Assembly: GCA_031987605.1 (NCBI GenBank)
Contig: DALZZF010000002.1
Span: forward strand, 186,001 to 250,000
DNA: 64,000 nucleotides
Source of the DNA: JAFAGO01 sp031987605
Lineage (GTDB): Bacteria > Bacteroidota > Bacteroidia > Flavobacteriales > Weeksellaceae
Direction: 5' to 3'
Part shown: piece by piece, positions 26,501 to 32,989 of the stretch
Layout: the number at the start of each line of letters is the position of its first letter
Position numbering within the stretch: position 1 is the stretch's first letter
Position numbers and translations under genes: made by a program
Notes under the pieces: model-generated
Told to the model about the DNA's origin: nothing
Database searches by the model: none
What the model saw: the letters and a program-made list of their open reading frames with translations, nothing else

Positions 26501-26562
26501 TCCTTTCCGTAATCGTAGCCGATGAAGGGAATGTCAAATGCCTGTTTCTTTGTCTTTACCAT
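23488..26562 (-). CDS. traG: VirB4-type conjugation ATPase TraG with an inserted DnaJ domain
   Basis: 1024 residues. The N-terminal half matches the TraG conjugative-transposon ATPase; Walker A is LGPSGSGKSFLMNN (about 430) and Walker B ALIIEEAWKAIASK (about 803). Between them, about 578-645, is a complete J-domain: YYDILGIAFDAGSDEIKEAF, then YHPDKN with the HPD motif (about 607), then FYKVYEAYETLNDEDKRKIY. VirB4 proteins energise pilus and channel assembly; J-domains recruit Hsp70/DnaK. The frame is continuous across the insertion and codon use does not change obviously, so it is a genuine fusion. The 5' end overlaps traF by 29 nt. Confidence 0.93.
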   Translation of the reverse strand: MVKTKKQAFDIPFIGYDYGKDFGWDFDVLFGQYGNPIIGIRIKNIVEQYSADPDNYLNFHTVLNQVVSIIGEGRIVQKLDIFSKKRYTAESSNQFLQQKYSEHFDGRLFKTIETVLLFTDIVDDKLKKKNKHYQFSEKSYKELRDKCQKVLMLLKQSGCEPQFLYEKDFEYYISGVLSMQFTETPVFDNIKSTNEYLQIGNRFVKNISYVDVENIDLPSEIDPFSILGGNGAASETAVDNFTFINELEDYETIIYNQVITIPLQAQQQRELDKKKKKHEGAANNSPSNAIIAEEIQTLLHNIAIDGQLVVNAHFSLIFSTHTLEKMEGIQSMIENKLFTKGIIVSKNAYNQLELFRSAIPGNATELREYDLFMTTSEAALCFFFKESYPVNEESNFYLRFTDRQGVPLKVDPADLPMKTGRINNRNKFVLGPSGSGKSFLMNNIVEQYLTYNYDVVIVDTGDSYSGTCKYKGGRYIQYTEEKPITMNPFLMNKKEFNIEKIEFLTNLIFLIWQGPDATMSSAQKSILDNVLMSYYHQYFNSGTRWYEHKTSEELILYLNKYNIHEEDIISDFENQSNGQYNYYDILGIAFDAGSDEIKEAFRKLAIEYHPDKNMNNPNYDSEKFYKVYEAYETLNDEDKRKIYNETQLILIKSNEIIRQPKTAEEWNESFRKTIIKKIKELEEKLEAKELSFNGFYDYCDKFLPLYLNNKKHHITEKEFNLRTFLFVLKDFYKGGRYGTTLNESADNTLFDEPFIVFEIDNVKDNPKLFPIVTLIIMDTFIQKMRLRKDRRKALIIEEAWKAIASKLMGGYILYLYKTVRKFWGEAVVVTQELDDIIGNAVVKDSIINNSDTFILLDQTKFKDNFDKIASLLSLNKVEQNKIFTINNLNNKFGRSRFKEFYLKRGSKGEVYGNEVSLEQYLTYTTEKPEKSAVEYYVQQYGNYDEALQKIVGDLKNFGDSLENLVSLVNLYQKPLDKKVVSYYRMMKKTHKGQNIFKIISQELENRNIHFSELINQKHEEYEKV

Positions 26563-26857
26563 CTTTTAAAAATCTTTTGTTGTTGAGTTTTTTTGGAAAA
26601 ATGAATATCTGGTCAAAATTTTTGGTCTTGTCGTAGAGTCCGTTTTTGTCCTGCTTCTTGAAAATGAGGTAGACACCTCCTGCGGTTACCAATAAACCTA
26701 ATAATGAACCCAGCAATCCGAATTTGGATAAGATGAGTGCCGCAACCACACCTGCGCCGATGACGGCTACCGCATAAATGATGTATTTGCCTTTGAGTCC
26801 GAAGAATACAAGGGGTTTTTTGAGCCCCTTGTACAGGTAGTATCCCATCTTAAGCAA
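26534..26857 (-). CDS. traF: Conjugative transposon protein TraF (VirB3-like, DUF4133)
   Basis: 107 residues with two adjacent transmembrane helices (about 26-44 and 48-66, with GLLGSLLGLLVTAGGVYLIF) and a basic cytoplasmic tail. VirB3 homologues sit in the inner membrane beside VirB4; here the gene overlaps traG by 29 nt and traE by 8 nt, typical of coupled translation. Start options are ATG 26857 or the ATG three codons later. Confidence 0.9.
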   Translation of the reverse strand: MLKMGYYLYKGLKKPLVFFGLKGKYIIYAVAVIGAGVVAALILSKFGLLGSLLGLLVTAGGVYLIFKKQDKNGLYDKTKNFDQIFIFPKKLNNKRFLKDGKDKETGI

Positions 26858-27173
26858 AGAATGCGGTTACAAATTCCGGAACCACGATAAGGAAGATCAT
26901 CGCACCGCCGTAGCCGAGGATTTCTTTGTTGACATCCTGGTCGCCGTTCGTCCATTTGTTGTACACCCTCAATCCTCCGATAAATCCTACGAGTCCACCG
27001 ACTGCCTTTAATATCAGCTTGATGGGGTCCCAATAGTCCTTAATGTCGGAAGCGGCATTGGAGATGGCGGTCGCTCCGCCCTGCGCAAGCATCGGGGTCA
27101 TTGCCAGCATCACCAAGGCAAGGGTCAGAACTTTCTTTTTTGTCACGTTTTTTCTGATAAAATTTTTCATCAT
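26850..27173 (-). CDS. traE: Conjugative transposon protein TraE (VirB2-like pilin, DUF4134)
   Basis: 107 residues. A long basic signal sequence (about 1-31, KVLTLALVMLAMTPMLAQ) precedes a pilin-sized product with two hydrophobic helices (LILKAVGGLVGFIGGLRVYN and MIFLIVVPEFVTAFFA). This is the major pilus/channel subunit family. It is the first of the traEFG block. Confidence 0.92.
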   Translation of the reverse strand: MMKNFIRKNVTKKKVLTLALVMLAMTPMLAQGGATAISNAASDIKDYWDPIKLILKAVGGLVGFIGGLRVYNKWTNGDQDVNKEILGYGGAMIFLIVVPEFVTAFFA

Positions 27174-27209
27174 TTTTAAAATTTAGGTTAGTTATGTATG
27201 GTAAATTGG

Positions 27210-27743
27210 TTAAATCGTCGAGTGGTAAACCTTTTGTCCCTTAGTATTGTCCACCAGTTTTACGTTGGTTTCAGAAAGGTTGACAAATTCTTTCCATTGG
27301 TCTTTCTTGCTCTGTGCATCATTTTTTTTCTTGGAAACTATTGGCTCAATAATTTCTGGCTTTTTGCTGATTTCCGTTTGCTGTGGCGGATTTTCATGGT
27401 GTTTGGTTTCGGGCTGTTTTGAGCTGGTCCCATCCAAATCCTCTTCCTCTTCAAATCGTTTCCTCAATTCTTCCAAACTGGGATTGTCTTCAAAATTGTT
27501 CTGTCTTTGAATCGGAATGGGTTCGCTTTTTAGGAATGATTTCGGGGTTTTGAGATTTTCCACATCCTCGATGCCGATCAAGTTGGGTTCCTCATTCTCC
27601 GCCTGTGCAAAGTCGCCGAGTGAGTATTCTTCTGCAACATCGGTCTGAACGGTTTTCTCTTTTTTTAGGAAAAGGTCGTAGACGATATTTCCGGCATAGT
27701 ACAGAAAGTAGGCTCCTAAAAGGATGAGTGAGTATTTTAACAT
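27210..27743 (-). CDS. Membrane-anchored conjugation-associated protein
   Basis: 177 residues: one N-terminal transmembrane helix (MLKYSLILLGAYFLYYAGNI), then a polar, acidic and Pro/Gln-rich tail (PSLEELRKRFEEEEDLDG, HHENPPQQTEISKKPE). It lies between parA and traE, where CTnDOT-type elements carry traB-D. No catalytic motif; possibly a scaffold of the transfer complex. Confidence 0.7.
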   Translation of the reverse strand: MLKYSLILLGAYFLYYAGNIVYDLFLKKEKTVQTDVAEEYSLGDFAQAENEEPNLIGIEDVENLKTPKSFLKSEPIPIQRQNNFEDNPSLEELRKRFEEEEDLDGTSSKQPETKHHENPPQQTEISKKPEIIEPIVSKKKNDAQSKKDQWKEFVNLSETNVKLVDNTKGQKVYHSTI

Positions 27744-27805
27744 AATGTATTGATTTGAGGTTTGTGGTTTATGGATTATTTTTTTCTTGTCTCTTTTGTC
27801 TCTCG

Positions 27806-28459
27806 TTAAAGCGCAACTTTTTTGACCTCGCTGATCTGCTGTATAATTTCGTCGAACGGCTTCTTTACGGCGTATTTTTGCTCGTAGGTGAGTTTTCTCG
27901 TGTCGATGGTTTGGAGGCAGTTTCTCTTGAACACGGGATTTTCTAGTAGAGTTCCGTATTTTGCCAACTCGATATCCATTTCCTTTTGGTTGAGATATTT
28001 GTAGCCCTTGTCGTATTTGGAGCGGATGAAGATTCTTTCCGCCTCGCTTTCCAACAAACCCAGAAGATTTTTGAATACCAAGGTTGATTTTACGGACACA
28101 TCGGAATACTCAAAGGGAATGATGATGAAGTCGCTGTACACCAAAACATCGCTGTATCTCTGGTCCAGTGTTCCCGCCAGATCGAACAGGAACAGGTCTT
28201 TGCTTTCTTTCAGGTCGACAACCTGTTCCAAGTCCTCGAAAGGCGGCTCATCGTCATCTTCGCCAATGACTTCCACCTCGTAGAGTTTGGGCAGTTCCGA
28301 GTCCGCATCCTCCCTCCATTTGTTGAAGAAGGATTTTTGGTAGTCGAAATCAAACACCTTGATCTTCCTTGTAGAAATTCTGGAGAGATAGTTGGCGAAA
28401 GCGATGGCGAGGGTGGTTTTCCCTGTTCCGCCTTTTTGGGTGGCAAATGTGATGATCAT
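27806..28459 (-). CDS. ParA-family ATPase (TraA type)
   Basis: 217 residues. A deviant Walker A, KGGTGKTT (residues 9-16), starts an ordinary ParA/MinD-like ATPase with LFLFDLAGTLDQRYSDVL as Walker B region. On Bacteroidetes elements a ParA protein stands between the mob genes and the tra genes; partition of the excised circle or positioning of the transfer complex are the usual proposals. The gene lies 2 nt after mobB. Confidence 0.92.
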   Translation of the reverse strand: MIITFATQKGGTGKTTLAIAFANYLSRISTRKIKVFDFDYQKSFFNKWREDADSELPKLYEVEVIGEDDDEPPFEDLEQVVDLKESKDLFLFDLAGTLDQRYSDVLVYSDFIIIPFEYSDVSVKSTLVFKNLLGLLESEAERIFIRSKYDKGYKYLNQKEMDIELAKYGTLLENPVFKRNCLQTIDTRKLTYEQKYAVKKPFDEIIQQISEVKKVAL

Positions 28460-28461
28460 TC

Positions 28462-29931
28462 TTATGTTCTTTTTTTGTTTTTGCGTCTTTTTCTTAACTC
28501 TTCTTCGGCGGGGTCTTTACCTGTTCCTCCCGATGGTTTGGTGAATTGGAAAATCAGGTCGTCTATGCTTCTGTCCAGTTCTTTGGAAAGATTTTCATCT
28601 CTATTTTCAGATGCCGATTCTTGGCTTGGATTGAGGAATTTTTGATAGGCTCTTTCACCAATTAATTTTTCCAATGATCCCACATAGTGCAGTTTGGAGT
28701 GGACGGCATAATATTTACCTTCTTCCGATTTTATGAGGTGGACATCCTTGTTATTCTGTGATTTCACATAATCCTTTACATCGTTTTTTATGGAGTTGAA
28801 AACCTCCCTGTTTTTTATTTTCTTGGACTCGAAAAGCATAAATTCTTTTACTACGTTTTCGGGATTCTGGCGTTTCAGGTGCTCCATTAAAATCTGTTTT
28901 AAAAGACTGTCCGCCAGATTGTAGTCCTTTTGGCTTTCAAATAGTTTCTTGTCTATTTTGTCATCGGTCATCTCAAACAGGTCGTTCATCTTCATAACTT
29001 CGCTTCCCTTGAACACCTTTCCCGACTTGTGGTCGATGATGCTGTATCCGAATGGTTTATGTCCGTCCTTGTGGTGGAAAACCACATCCAGCCCGAAGAT
29101 GTCCCGCAACTTTTTTTGGAGTTCGCTCTCGAACTCAACCTTGGGTTTCCAATGGTCGCTGTGCTTTTCCTCAGGAAGCATTGATTCCTGAGCCCTTTTA
29201 TCTTCGACCTTGAAGACTTTGTTGGAGCAGAGGTCTTTATATTTGCTCAAAATGGCTTTCAGCTGTCTCATTCGTCCGTTGTCCGAATTGGGGGTAAAAC
29301 TGATTTGGTTACCGTGGATGGTTTTAAGTTTTACCCCGTTCTTCAGAATGGAAAAGTCATTTTCATCATTTGTGTCTTTAGTTAGTTTGAACCCGCTTCT
29401 TTCAAGCAGGAGTTCCAGTTGGCTGAGTGAAGCAATTTGATAGTTTAGCAGTTTTTCTAATTTTTCCTCGGAACTTACTCCGTATCGTTTTTCTAGTGTA
29501 TCTGCCAATGCTTTTTGGGCTTTCAAGCGTTCGTAACTGTCGTTGATTTTCTTTCCGGTCTGCTTGTCAACCCTTGTGGAGACGATATGGACGTGGTTGT
29601 TCTCGGTGTCGCTGTGGTAAACAACTATGAACGGCTGTTTTCCGTAGCCCATTTCCTGCATGAAGTCTTTGGCGATTTCGGTGATTTCTTCCTTGCCATG
29701 ATTCTGATATTTTGCAGAAATGACGGCGTGGAACTGTGGTTTCTTTACCTTCTCATTTTTTGAAATGGATTTGAAGTAGTCCCGAACCTGCTCCGGACTG
29801 CTTTCCCCATTGATGAAGTAGGGAAAGTTTTTCATCAGCATCAGTTCTCCTGTTCCTTTCTCCATCTTTTTGTCGTTGTACTGAACGCCGTGAAAATCCG
29901 AGCCTGAAGCAGGAATAATCTTGACAATCAT
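28462..29931 (-). CDS. mobB: Relaxase MobB (MobA/VirD2-type nuclease)
   Basis: 489 residues. The relaxase domain occupies the first 200: a catalytic-Tyr region near the N-terminus (VQYNDKKMEKGTGELMLM), and the metal-binding His triad in NNHVHIVSTRVD (about 112-123). The remainder is helical and basic, with a Lys/Arg-rich end (EELRKRRKNKKRT). It nicks one strand at oriT and pilots it into the recipient. Its ATG overlaps the stop of mobA (ATGA-type overlap). Confidence 0.92.
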   Translation of the reverse strand: MIVKIIPASGSDFHGVQYNDKKMEKGTGELMLMKNFPYFINGESSPEQVRDYFKSISKNEKVKKPQFHAVISAKYQNHGKEEITEIAKDFMQEMGYGKQPFIVVYHSDTENNHVHIVSTRVDKQTGKKINDSYERLKAQKALADTLEKRYGVSSEEKLEKLLNYQIASLSQLELLLERSGFKLTKDTNDENDFSILKNGVKLKTIHGNQISFTPNSDNGRMRQLKAILSKYKDLCSNKVFKVEDKRAQESMLPEEKHSDHWKPKVEFESELQKKLRDIFGLDVVFHHKDGHKPFGYSIIDHKSGKVFKGSEVMKMNDLFEMTDDKIDKKLFESQKDYNLADSLLKQILMEHLKRQNPENVVKEFMLFESKKIKNREVFNSIKNDVKDYVKSQNNKDVHLIKSEEGKYYAVHSKLHYVGSLEKLIGERAYQKFLNPSQESASENRDENLSKELDRSIDDLIFQFTKPSGGTGKDPAEEELRKRRKNKKRT

Positions 29932-30278
29932 TTTGCGAGCATTTCATAGATCTTTTCGAAGATTTGGTTTTGCTGCTTCTTCAATTTGGCGATTTCTGAA
30001 AGCTTTGCGGTGAAGTTTTTCAGTTCTGATTCCGAAATAAACTTTTGTCCGTTTGCAATTTTCGCTACCTGGTTGATGTTGGTCTCTATCTTGATGAAGA
30101 CGTTGTCTTGTTTTTCAATGAACGCCAGTATCTGTCTTCTTTCGTTGTCTAAAATTCTGTTCTCAACTGATGCCGTCAGTAAGTCGGTCAATGTGAGGTT
30201 TCTGTCTTTGCATATTTTTTTCCAGTCCTGTTTTTTGGTTTTGGATATTCTGAATTTTATGTAGTCTTCTTTTTCCAT
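29928..30278 (-). CDS. mobA: Mobilization accessory protein MobA (relaxosome DNA-binding)
   Basis: 116 residues with the layout of MobC-type accessory proteins: a short ribbon-helix-helix-like N-terminus (YIKFRISKTKKQDWKKICKD, LTLTDLLTASVENRI) and a helical C-terminus (about 60-116). These proteins bind oriT and help the relaxase. It lies directly before mobB. Confidence 0.88.
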   Translation of the reverse strand: MEKEDYIKFRISKTKKQDWKKICKDRNLTLTDLLTASVENRILDNERRQILAFIEKQDNVFIKIETNINQVAKIANGQKFISESELKNFTAKLSEIAKLKKQQNQIFEKIYEMLAK

Positions 30279-30301
30279 TAAGGACTTTGTTGAATCATCA
30301 A

Positions 30302-31096
30302 TTAGGGCAGATAAGGCTTGATCCAGTTGGAATATCCTTGAACTTCTCCGTAGGTGTAGTAGGATGTGGACATTGCGTTTAGGGAGGTTTGCGGAATCTG
30401 GATGCTGTAATTCTCCAGCAGGGCTGGAAAATATTGCGTGGAATTCTCCGTATGAAGTAAGACAATCTGGTTGGGAATGTATCCGATGTCGCTGTAGATG
30501 CTCGCAATGCTGATGAAGGCGTTTCCCGTAATCGGTGCGGAATCAGAAGACCTGTACATCTGAAACCATACATTTACAATTCCCTGTACTTTTCTGAACA
30601 AAACCGCTCCCTTTAGTCCTCCGAAATTTTTGGTTCCGATGGTGTAATATTTTGAGGAGGTAAGATAGGCGTGGCTATTTCCCGAATAGTTTACAGGGGC
30701 GGACCAAGTTGAAGTTGCTGTCAGTGCGGCGGTGCTGTTGGGATCGAAGGTGAGTACAATTCTGTATTCGACAGGCTGTTTCTCCTTTGCGAAATTCTGC
30801 CATACGTTGCCGTCAAAATAATACATTCCTGATTCTGAAATATTGATGACCTGCCCCGAAAGATTGGAAGCCGGAGCGGTGGCAAATACAACCGCACCTT
30901 TTTTTGCCTGTGTGTAAAACTTGTTCGCCAACTGGTCGCCCGTTATCCTTGGAGGAATAATCCCGTCATGATGTGAGGTGTCGTTTGGTTTTCCTACTAC
31001 ATCAAAAGTAGTTTCGGGTGTCTGTGTGTTTATTCCGACCTGCGCATTGAGGTTGATGGCAAAAAGTGTCAGGAGAACATAGAGGGTTGCTTTCAT
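30302..31096 (-). CDS. Secreted 'VGINT' family protein
   Basis: 264 residues with a signal peptide (MKATLYVLLTLFAINLNAQ) followed by VGINTQTPETTFDVVGKPN, the family start of many exported flavobacterial proteins that often carry tail-fibre-like repeats. The rest is beta-rich. It stands between the mob genes and the long non-coding region, in the same direction as the tra operon. Possibly a cell-surface or mating-pair factor of the element; no function is established. Confidence 0.82.
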   Translation of the reverse strand: MKATLYVLLTLFAINLNAQVGINTQTPETTFDVVGKPNDTSHHDGIIPPRITGDQLANKFYTQAKKGAVVFATAPASNLSGQVINISESGMYYFDGNVWQNFAKEKQPVEYRIVLTFDPNSTAALTATSTWSAPVNYSGNSHAYLTSSKYYTIGTKNFGGLKGAVLFRKVQGIVNVWFQMYRSSDSAPITGNAFISIASIYSDIGYIPNQIVLLHTENSTQYFPALLENYSIQIPQTSLNAMSTSYYTYGEVQGYSNWIKPYLP

Positions 31097-31182
31097 TTTT
31101 TTGATTAAAATTTCTGTTGCAAAATTGGGACATCAAATCCGTGAAAACAATAGTGTTCATGGGGCGTGGGCTAAATAAGAAC

Positions 31183-31242
31183 AATTTAGACGAGTTTAGA
31201 TTCTCCGAAGATTAAAAAAGAATAATTTAGACGAGTTTAGAT
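31183..31242. repeat. 19-bp direct repeat, two copies
   Basis: AATTTAGACGAGTTTAGAT occurs perfectly at 31183-31201 and 31224-31242, a 41-bp period. It lies upstream of the secreted-protein gene and next to the candidate oriT, so it could bind a relaxosome or regulatory protein. Confidence 0.8.
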
Positions 31243-31314
31243 GCTTGAACCAGATTTGGTGATTAAAAAAAACAAGTTCCGCCGTTTTTTCCCCTTTTGC
31301 AAAAAGGCAAGACC

Positions 31315-31355
31315 GTCTTTGTCCCAAAACTTGAAAAGTTTGTGGGTACAAAGAC
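31315..31355. other. Candidate oriT hairpin
   Basis: GTCTTTGTCCCAAAACTT (31315-31332) and AAGTTTGTGGGTACAAAGAC (31336-31355) are imperfect inverted repeats with a 3-nt gap. Inverted repeats beside nic are the usual hallmark of oriT. The hairpin lies in the non-coding DNA upstream of the mob genes. No biochemical nic site can be read from sequence. Confidence 0.45.
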
Positions 31356-31487
31356 ACATCTTGCAACAAAAGTTTACCGATTTTTTTTAGAGGTCTGAAA
31401 ATGTTGCTCGAATGGTTATAATAGGGTTGTTTTGTGGATTTTTAGGAGAGAATTGCTTTGGAAGGAAAAAATATGGGAAATGGGCAG

Positions 31488-31932
31488 AATTTAGGGTGTA
31501 ACTTTTTTACCCACGTTTGCGATTAGGGTGTGGCTGATTTACTCAGGTTAGAAAATAACCTGTAGTTAGATTACCCCCGTTGTTGAAAAAGATGTGTTTA
31601 TTTGGTGCAGGTTGGGAAGTAAAGTGTGTCTTTTTTTACCATTGAAATTTTTGTCAGGATGCTTATTGTTTAGGAAAAGTGGGGTGGGTCTATTTTACGC
31701 AGTTTGATTTTGAACCTGTGTCTATTTTTCGCAGGTGGTTACTTTGGGAGGTACAATTTTACCAGAAGATTCGGACGATTTATGAGTATTGAAAAAATCT
31801 GCAGAGGATTATTTTTTTTCAGATTTTTTGTATTGGTTTATCTTGGAAGTTAAAAATACAGAAACGCATTCTGTTGGAAGTAGACTTTTTACGTGGCTTT
31901 GTGATTGGGATGTGCCTAATTTACGCAGGTTG
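31488..31932. repeat. Array of degenerate iteron-like motifs
   Basis: About eight copies of a motif close to GGGTGTGTCTATTTTACGCA(GG) occur at about 31495, 31526, 31623, 31681, 31715, 31747, 31878 and 31909. The 95-bp blocks 31516-31610 and 31898-31992 are also imperfect copies of each other. No protein gene overlaps. This resembles replication-origin or transfer-origin iterons. Confidence 0.6.
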
Positions 31933-32086
31933 AAAAATTGCCTGTGGTTAAATCAGGTAGGTTTTTGAAAAAGATGAGTTTATTTGTTGAGAATTTGCAC
32001 TAATAATGCACGGAAATCCCTCGTTTTCTGTAAGAAATCTTAGCATTAACAATTATTTTTTACAAAAAAGATTAATATAGCCCAAA

Positions 32087-32173
32087 GTGGCTAATAAAGA
32101 AGTGTTTACAAGAACCGAAAGTGCTATCGGTAACGATTTAGTAATGGAGCTTACTGCACTCGCTTTCATCTGA
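32087..32173 (+). CDS. Possible 28-residue peptide or gene remnant
   Basis: A GTG-initiated frame gives NKEVFTRTESAIGNDLVMEL and ends TALAFI. The peptide is well behaved in composition and is followed 31 nt later by a strong terminator, which suggests a transcript ending here. A TAG stop lies two codons before the GTG, no clear ribosome site is visible, and the family is unknown. It may instead be the surviving end of a larger gene. Confidence 0.3.
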   Translation: MANKEVFTRTESAIGNDLVMELTALAFI

Positions 32174-32204
32174 TTACCTTGTAAATCATTATTGCAAATC
32201 TAAT

Positions 32205-32242
32205 AAAAAAAGGGTAAAGTAACAGCATACTTTACCCTTTTT
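32205..32242 (+). terminator. Strong rho-independent terminator
   Basis: AAAAAGGGTAAAGT/ACTTTACCCTTTTT has a 14-bp stem with an 8-nt loop and A/T runs on both sides. Confidence 0.85.
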
Positions 32243-32398
32243 CGTTTTTTAACCCTCCCTCAAAAGAAGATAATTAAAAATAAATCTTTCCCAATATGGG
32301 GACACTATGTGATAATGCTTTACATATTATTTCCAAGTTTTGGCAAATCAACGAATGTAGTTGCGAAACAATAGTCCCAATATTTAAACGTCTAAGCT

Positions 32399-32764
32399 AT
32401 GGAAATCGTATTGAACAAAGTATTATCGGAAATTCAGCATCAGGAAAATAAGCTATCTTCTCAAATGATGCAAACTGCGGATGACCTTATTCCTAAAGGA
32501 AATGCTGTTTACTATAAAGATTAAAGTCTTACAGACCGTATTTAAGAACGAACAGCAGGAAATCAATTTTTTCAAGAACATCAAACCGCAGATTTTAGGA
32601 AAACTTATTTATAACAATAAAGTATTCCGCATTGAAACTACCTGCCCAGTGAGTACCGGGAGAATACACCAAAGTTATTTTGAAAACCAACTTAAAATCC
32701 TCAAATCCGAATATAAGGAAAGCATATCCAATGAGGATTTTTACAGGTACTATTCATTAATATA
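32399..32764 (+). pseudogene. rteC: rteC remnant, frameshifted and truncated
   Basis: From ATG 32399 the frame gives a helical RteC-like N-terminus (EIVLNKVLSEIQHQENKLSS) and stops at about 32524. Near 32520 the reading continues in another frame with IKPQILGKLIYNNKVFRIET and EDFYRYYSLI, the RteC core, then ends at TAA 32762. A full RteC has about 200-280 residues, so the last third is missing. RteC controls excision and transfer in CTnDOT-like elements. A second broken rteC lies at 45 kb. Confidence 0.75.
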
Positions 32765-32767
32765 GAA

Positions 32768-32792
32768 AAGCTAATACTGTTCATATTAGCTT
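32768..32792. terminator. Hairpin after the rteC remnant
   Basis: AAGCTAATA/TATTAGCTT, 9-bp stem, 7-nt loop, weak T-run. It could serve the plus-strand remnant or act as a boundary for the minus-strand copper operon ending at 32990. Confidence 0.5.
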
Positions 32793-32989
32793 ATTATGCA
32801 ACTACTGATTATAGAATTTCACCTCCAATCGTATTGATGATGGAGGCACTTAGATTTTGTTGTATAATTTAATGGGTTGTAGCATGATGCAGGTTAATTA
32901 TTATTAACTAACCCCGCATCACTACCACCTTTTTGTCGATATTATTTATCGGTTTTGCAGTTTACAAACCATTGGTGCTTATTGCAATT

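Larger units (their letters stand above)
31097..32086. other. Long non-coding region between the transfer module and the cargo
   Basis: No coding capacity is credible here: stops are frequent and no recognisable protein is present. It holds the 19-bp repeats, the oriT-like hairpin and the iteron-like array described separately, in strongly T/G-rich DNA. Confidence 0.7.

Noticed and set aside
31163..31173. 11-nt match (GGCGTGGGCTA) to the first half of the candidate guide
   Set aside because: The match stops after 11 nt. In both strands of 64 kb a chance match of this length is not rare (a few percent), and no gene lies in the direction that would be activated.
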